The position numbers and the translations under genes were made by a program. Shown one piece after another: positions 59,020 to 64,000 of a stretch of 64,000 nucleotides of DNA (its first letter is position 1; each line of letters opens with the position of its first letter). This DNA comes from Portulaca oleracea (taxonomy: Eukaryota; Streptophyta; Magnoliopsida; Caryophyllales; Portulacaceae). The stretch spans positions 24,347,594 to 24,411,593 of the forward strand of contig CM055881.1 of NCBI GenBank assembly GCA_029582165.1, read 5' to 3'. The notes under the pieces are model-generated. The model saw only the letters and a list, made by a program, of their open reading frames with translations, was not told where the DNA came from and did not search any database.

Positions 59020-59778
59020 TCAGTCAAAGCAAGTCAACAATTGAGTTTGAATGTGACGACCTTTGGAAGAAGTGAGAGAACGTTTGCAGTGTAAGATAGC
59101 CCCTTCGATACCGTCGACATAACAGTAATCGTTTCTTAGTGCCGGTGAAGGAGCTCCGATGGTAGATGAGGCCGATTTGCTCTTCCCTAACTGTCTGCAT
59201 TTAACCTTGGAATTCTGTGTCCTGGAGGATTTGACGTAGAGAGGCTTAATGAGATTCAAGTACTTCTGAACGACTTCCTTGGAAAAACGTTTCGATGATT
59301 CGCAGCAATCGTCGAAACTCCGGCGATGAGAGAAACTGGGAGTGTGAGTAGGAGGGAGTTGGGGGACGAAGGAGCCATCCTGGATCTTGAATCTGACAGT
59401 GAAGAGTTTGGAGGTGCTTCTTCTGGGACTGGGACTGGGACTGGGACTGGGAGAGAAACTTGTAACTCTCTCCGCACCGATGTCTTGTTGTCTCTTTGCT
59501 GATCTTCTACGCTTGAATTTTCCGAACTTGGGAGGTGCTGATCGGAGAATGGAGATGGGAGACTGAGGCTTCAACGTCGGTTTCTTGGGAGGAGAAGAAG
59601 AAGGCTCAGAGTGTTTTGAGTCGTAAGGAGGCAGACTAAGCTCCAATTCGAAGTATGAATCGTCATCGTCGCCGTCGTGGTTGTCCGGACGGGATATGGC
59701 TGAGTCGGTGAAGGTGGTTCCGGCGGCCACTTTGGCTGAGTTCCATTTCCAGAACTTTAGCAGAGCTAATGCCTCCAT
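59020..59778 (-). CDS. MAKR: Membrane-associated kinase regulator (MAKR/BKI1-like)
   Basis: An intact single-exon frame of 252 residues. MAKR proteins are plant-specific, sit at the plasma membrane through basic patches, and modulate receptor-kinase signalling (BKI1 restrains the brassinosteroid receptor BRI1). Landmarks: the N-terminal MEALALLKFWKW; an acidic-aromatic DDDDSYFELEL (37-47); a basic FGKFKRRRSAKR patch (85-96) suited to phospholipid binding; SPSPSPSPSP (109-118); RFSKEVVQKYLNLIKPLYVK (164-183), the family's conserved core; and the C-terminal GKSKSASS...DGIEGAILHCKRS block (198-234). The length is slightly below that of most relatives. An upstream in-frame ATG at 59835 would add 19 residues, but the family starts at MEA, so 59778 is chosen. 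A minus-strand TTTATAAGC about 80 bases upstream may be its TATA box. Which MAKR paralogue it is cannot be told. Confidence 0.9.
   Translation of the reverse strand: MEALALLKFWKWNSAKVAAGTTFTDSAISRPDNHDGDDDDSYFELELSLPPYDSKHSEPSSSPPKKPTLKPQSPISILRSAPPKFGKFKRRRSAKRQQDIGAERVTSFSPSPSPSPSPRRSTSKLFTVRFKIQDGSFVPQLPPTHTPSFSHRRSFDDCCESSKRFSKEVVQKYLNLIKPLYVKSSRTQNSKVKCRQLGKSKSASSTIGAPSPALRNDYCYVDGIEGAILHCKRSLTSSKGRHIQTQLLTCFD
59424..59453 (-). repeat. Coding hexanucleotide repeat (Ser-Pro)n
   Basis: About five CCCAGT units on the minus strand encode the SPSPSPSPSP run. Such tracts vary in length by slippage. Confidence 0.9.
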
Positions 59779-59852
59779 CCGAGTTAAACGAAGGTAGGAC
59801 GATGTTCGAGTGTTGTGTTGACGAAAAACTTGCAAGGCTAAACGTATTGCTT

Positions 59853-59862
59853 ATAAAGGCCA
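59853..59862 (-). promoter_or_regulatory. Probable TATA box of the MAKR gene
   Basis: The minus strand reads CCTTTATAAGC at this spot, about 75-85 bases before the chosen start codon, leaving a 5' UTR of roughly 45-55 bases. Confidence 0.45.
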
Positions 59863-59996
59863 TAACAAAAGGTTATTTTTCTCTTTTTATAAAGGAAAAT
59901 TGAAAAAGTAATGATAATTCATATTTTGAGAGCCTTTGAAAAAAAATAATGTAAACTTACAATTTTGTTATGGATGAGATGAATTTTAAGTTTTAA

Positions 59997-60125
59997 CGCT
60001 ATTATTTTTCACATTCTCTCTCCTCACTTGCTTCACCTACCACGATTATCACCACAATTCACGCATTTTTTCAAATTCCACCATACCACATCATTACCAC
60101 ATCGCACCAACCGTATAAAAGAACG
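59997..60125. mobile_element. Harbinger-type MITE family B, short copy
   Basis: CGCTATTATTTTTCAC at the left and AAAAGAACG at the right, with TAA on both sides (59994-59996, 60126-60128). Its inner CACCTACC / CCACCATACC words match the family below. At 129 bp it is a deleted member. Confidence 0.7.
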
Positions 60126-60879
60126 TAACCTCAATAATATCCGTAACTCATGCACCAGTTGGGAAAGATATTAATAAACTAAATAATTCAATTACAATCT
60201 TTAAAAAATAAAATAGGATATTTCCTAAATTTGTATTGATTTTGATGAAACATATTATATGTTTTTTCTAATATTTTAAAGAAATTTATAAAATAATTTA
60301 AAATCAACGTCAAATCACACCATATATCAAATTCTTGTATAACCTCACAATCATAATTAAATCAAACATTACTTCTAATTAAAGTGATTAGCAAGACTTA
60401 TATATAATGTCGATGATCATATAAAATATATCGTCGAATTTTAGAAATTGAATTGTTTTGTTAAACATCTCCAATTATTCCACCAATACCTTATCCATCA
60501 CATCTTTCTAAGGCTTTGTACAAGTCTTCACTTTTCAACATTTCACTACATCAACCTTATAAAAGAATGGAGCTTAGATTTTTAATTTCAATTGTGGTGT
60601 GGTGTGATGAAATGAGGTAGAAATTAAAGAGTGGGGTGCAATGTGATATCGTATCGCACCAGCCGTATAAAATAACAGAGCCTACATCTCATTTTCATGA
60701 GTACATATACTCATACCCATCCCAATTCTGTTAGTTGTTGTTGAACATAAATCGATTGTTTAAATGTTTTCGTTACTCTTTACCTATTTTTTATCGCTAA
60801 AATTACTTTTACCTTGTTATTAGCGTCTAACTCACTACTACAAAAAAAGAACATATCCAAATAAGAATCTACATTCTTA
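60126..60879. other. AT-rich DNA with degenerate family B fragments
   Basis: Ends resembling family B are seen at 60550-60571 (AAAAGAATGGAGC) and 60658-60690 (CACCAGCCGTATAAAATAAC), but whole copies cannot be delimited. No gene. Confidence 0.5.
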
Positions 60880-61104
60880 GGCCCTATTCTTTTATGCAGT
60901 ATTTTGCGGAATGGTGTGGTGATGTGTGGTGGAATTGTGATAGGTTATTGGTATGTGAGGTAGGTGTGGAGAGAGAATGTAAAAAGTAGAGGAGAAAAGT
61001 GAGGAGAGAGAAAAGTAATGATTTGCGGTAAAATGTGGTGGGTTGTGACAAATTGCGGTAGGTTGTGGCACCGCAGTTTGCCAACCGCAGAAAAGAATAG
61101 GGTC
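60880..61104. mobile_element. Harbinger-type MITE family B, copy 1
   Basis: GGCCCTATTCTTTTATGCAG and its inverse GACCCTATTCTTTTCTGCGG bound a 225-bp element flanked by TTA (60877-60879, 61105-61107). The interior has GGTGGAATTGTG, GGTTATTGGTATG and GAGGAGAGAG words. Confidence 0.88.
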
Positions 61105-62167
61105 TTAATATGATATATTTTGGTGGATAAAGAAACTCTAATTAGGAGGAAAAAATTATAAAAAATGAAAAGTTATAATGGTAAAAAATGATAAATGTAT
61201 AGAGTTGTTAGTTTTTATTGATTTGAGAAATAGCTCGGGCGATTTTGGGTTCGGGTCGGGTTCAACTTACTGAATTTCCAACTTTTTGAATTTAGTTAAT
61301 TTTTTTATTTTAGGTCGAAATATTGTATTCAGAACCCATAATTTTCAAGGTCAAATTTCGAACGTTTTTTACAGGTGTATTTTGCAAGGGTATTTTCTTT
61401 CCTATTCTTTTTCTCTTTGGGTTTTCTGTTTTTTCAGTAGCAGGTTGTCTCGAGGGATGCGTGTAAGAGGGATAGAGAGTGGAGAGAGGGGAAAGGTCGG
61501 TTCAAAGTACGTTCAAAGGAAGACTGAAGTGTAGTATAGCCGTATAGGCTTGTAGAGTATAGTCATACAGTCATAGTCTCATAGTCATAGAGTAGATGGT
61601 AGATAAAGTCAGCAATGCTGGGCTATCTTTAATTTTCCGTCAAAAATTTACAGTACTCTCCTTCAGTTTACCGCATCCAACAGTACCTTTGTCAAAAATT
61701 TACAGTACTTTATCTTTTTAATGTTTTTCCCCACCCATCTAGCCAAGTGACTTGGTAATCTTATGTGGGACCACCACAATTAAATATCATTTTGTCTTCT
61801 CAAATTACCTTGAAAAATAAAAATTAAAATAAAAAGAGTGGGTTTAATAATTAATTTATAGGATGGGTGGGTGGAACTTTACCCACCATTATAGAAACAC
61901 CTTACTTCCAAGTTCTAAATGAGTAATAACTCATATCTATAATATTTTATAGGATGAGTGGGTGAAATTTCACCCACCATTGGTAATGGCCTAAGTCCCC
62001 AAAAATTGGGGTCGAATAAACTTGATTAATATGAAAATTTGGATGAGAAATTAACCTTGCATTGAATAAACTTGATTAATATGAAAAATTTGGCTGAGAA
62101 ATTAATGTTGCAAATTTGTTGTGTTTTCAAATCAAATAATTTGAATGAAGCTAAATTCAAATATTAA
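61105..62167. other. No gene seen; tandem and inverted repeats
   Basis: The open frame 61286-61534 is unsupported. About 50 bp starting GAATAAACTTGATTAATATG is tandemly duplicated at 62016-62114. GGTGGGTGGAACTTTACCCACC (61864-61887) and a similar GTGGGTGAAATTTCACCCACC (61959-61979) are near-palindromes, possibly MITE ends. Confidence 0.55.
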
Positions 62168-62402
62168 GGCTCCATTCTCTTATCCGGTTGGTTGGTTATG
62201 GTTTCACACCATACCACAACTTTTCAATTTGTGCCACAACCCACCACAATTTACCATTTCAATTTCAATTTATATTTTTATTAAAAGTTATACCAACTCA
62301 CTTATAATTATTTCCACCACAACCTTCCACATTTCAACACAACTTTCCACAACCCACCACATTTTTTAAATTTCCACCACATCGCAGCCAAGAACGGGGG
62401 TC
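62168..62402. mobile_element. Harbinger-type MITE family B, copy 2
   Basis: GGCTCCATTCTCTTATCCGG at the left, inverse GACCCCCGTTCTTGGCTGCG at the right, with TAA on both sides (62165-62167, 62403-62405). It is diverged from the other copies. Confidence 0.78.
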
Positions 62403-62551
62403 TAAAATTGGGTTTGGTCCAAACCAAAACTTGTCCGGGTCAGATACAATTTTATTAACACTATCCAATATTGAGTTTTTCGTTGGTAAATGAAAATAAG
62501 TAAGATAAGGAAAAAATAGCAATAAAAGGTATGGTAAATAAGATAAACTAA

Positions 62552-62805
62552 GGTCGTGTTCTATATTTTGCGGTATTTTGCGGTGAGGTGTGGTGGAATT
62601 GTGGTGGGGTGTGGTGGAATTGTGGTAGGTTATTGGTATGTGGGGTAGGTGAGGAGAGAGAATGTAATAAGTAGAGGAGAAAAGTGAGGAGAGAGAAAAG
62701 TGAGGAAAGAAAAAAATAATGATTTGCGATGAAATGTGGTGGGTTGTGGCAAACTGTGGTACCGTGTGGCACCGCAGTTTGCCAACCGCAGTATAGAACA
62801 CGGCC
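62552..62805. mobile_element. Harbinger-type MITE family B, copy 3
   Basis: GGTCGTGTTCTATATTTTGC and inverse GGCCGTGTTCTATACTGCGG, flanked by TAA (62549-62551, 62806-62808). 254 bp. It is head-to-head with the next copy, only 26 bp away. Confidence 0.9.
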
Positions 62806-62831
62806 TAAATCATTAAAATCACTTGTACTAC

Positions 62832-63079
62832 GGCCGTGTTCTTTTCTGTGGTTGGTAAACTGCGGTGCCACAACCTACCGCAATTTGCCACAACCCACCA
62901 CATTTTACCGCAAATCATTACTTTTCTCTCTCATCACTTTTCTCCTCTACTTTTTTTACATTCTCTATCCTCACCTACCCCACTTACCAATAACCTATCG
63001 CAATTCCACCACACCCCACCACAATTCCATCACACCTCACCACACCATTCCGCAAAATACCGCATAAAAGAACAGGGCC
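62832..63079. mobile_element. Harbinger-type MITE family B, copy 4
   Basis: GGCCGTGTTCTTTTCTGTGG and inverse GGCCCTGTTCTTTTATGCGG, flanked by TAC (62829-62831, 63080-63082). Its interior is the reverse complement of copy 3, so transcripts across the pair would fold into a long hairpin. Confidence 0.9.
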
Positions 63080-63082
63080 TAC

Positions 63083-63775
63083 GCATATTTATAATTTTTG
63101 ATAAGGTATTGTAAGTAAAATAAATTATATCAATCATATCACTTATTAAATATATGGACTTTTTAGTATATATTATATAAGATAAGTTTCTAGCTTGGTT
63201 AGAAATATAGTAGTATAATCGTCTCTTTTTATTTGTCACTTTTAAAAAAATGTAGAAAAATCAAAATAACAAACAAAATTAGGAAAAATACAAAATTACT
63301 TTAATTAATAAATATTAATTATAAATATAAAATAATAAATAATTAGAAATAACAAATTTCATTTGGTAGATAAATAAAAAGGTCAGGGAGGGATGCTCCG
63401 AGTCGGATCTCGGATGGCCGGATGCTAATATTCCGTGACTATAACGTTTTGTTTCCTATGGAGTATTTTTGGGGTTATATATTTCCAATTTGGCTTCTTT
63501 TGTTGACATTTTCAAATTTCAAAGTAATCATATGGAAGGAATAATATTCCGTGACCATATGTTTTGTTTTGTTATAATAACCCCATCTGCGTCGGCTTAT
63601 TTAAATTGAATTCAAGTTAAATTTATATTAAAATTTACGTATGTTACATGTGTACTCACCTTATTTATTATTAATAAATAAAAGTAATATTTTTAAATTT
63701 TAAAATACTAATAATGGGTGTTCATATCCAATAGAATTATAAGATAAATATAATATATTAAGAATTTAAGACTAC
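63083..63775. other. No gene seen
   Basis: AT-rich spacer with a duplicated ATATTCCGTGAC word (63429, 63546). Confidence 0.5.
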
Positions 63776-64000
63776 GTTCTTTTATATGGTGCGGTGCGGT
63801 AATGGTGCAGTGTCGTGAAATTTGAAAAACTGTGATGAAGGTGGTGGGTTGTGGTGATTTGTGGTAGAGTTGTGGTAGGTGAGGAGAGATAATGTAAAAA
63901 GTAGAGGACAAAAGTGAGGAGAGAGAAAAGTAAGAAGAGAGAAAAGTAAGAAGATTTGCTAATGATTATGATAAAGTGTTGTGGAGTGTGGTGAAGTGTG
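63776..64000. mobile_element. Harbinger-type MITE family B, copy 5, runs off the window
   Basis: It opens GTTCTTTTATATGGTGCGG after a TAC, with the same GGTGGGTTGTGGTG and GAGGAGAGA words inside. The right end lies beyond 64000. Confidence 0.75.

Noticed and set aside
62334..63114. Several open frames on both strands rich in His/Pro/Ser/Tyr
   Set aside because: They are translations of the Harbinger-type MITE copies, appearing in the same form in each copy.

Overview
This is nuclear DNA from a flowering plant, most likely a eudicot. The case rests on plant-type LTR retrotransposons with tRNA-Met or Tat-type primer sites, a FAR1-type Mutator-like element, Stowaway and Harbinger-type MITEs, an L1-type LINE whose ORF1 carries an RRM, and one plant-specific host gene. 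The species cannot be named from the sequence; a Caryophyllales relative is a guess from repeat style only. Almost the whole window is layered transposable elements, and the only convincing host gene is a membrane-associated kinase regulator (MAKR family) gene on the minus strand at 59.0-59.8 kb.

Left part (1-14.7 kb). Positions 1-1412 look like leader or LTR sequence of a Ty3/gypsy element with a tRNA-like box pair. A decayed Ty1/copia element follows (1413-7161: truncated 5' LTR, tRNA-Met primer site, ruined reverse transcriptase, polypurine tract, 881-bp 3' LTR). Positions 7.2-13 kb are mostly unreadable decayed repeat DNA with a hAT-like MITE (10377-10832), possible solo LTRs and a LINE fragment. 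A Tat-like LTR starts at 13256.

Middle part (14.7-32.7 kb) is a Russian-doll nest. A Ty3/gypsy chromovirus (14750-30100, duplication GTACC) holds a minus-strand LTR element without recognisable gag-pol (16135-23822, 1190-bp LTRs). That element holds a hAT-type element (21255-22000, 8-bp duplication). A second hAT-type element (27565-28298, perfect 8-bp duplication) splits the chromovirus integrase. Right of the nest come a decayed gag and the 5' end of another non-gag-pol LTR element, carrying the same unusual ORF family and cut by a CACTA-type end at 32744.

33-40 kb holds a series of non-autonomous elements (Mutator-type MITEs, a foldback, Stowaway MITEs) and a minus-strand solo LTR (38148-39160). 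Positions 40208-51450 are one 11.2-kb Mutator-like element with about 127-bp terminal inverted repeats. It has a plus-strand, multi-exon Ulp1-like gene driven from the left end and a minus-strand FAR1-type transposase driven from the right end, converging as mudrA and mudrB do. Both genes carry disabling changes. Its non-coding DNA is packed with a TGATGTCCAT-like motif on both strands; this is the most unusual signal in the window.

51.5-58 kb: a compound microsatellite, two related foldback elements, a LINE ORF2 remnant split by a 1.35-kb MITE, a hAT-like MITE, and a LINE whose RRM-containing ORF1 runs nearly straight into its 3' end. 58-64 kb: a Stowaway MITE, the MAKR gene, then a cluster of at least five copies of one Harbinger-type MITE family with TTA/TAA/TAC duplications.
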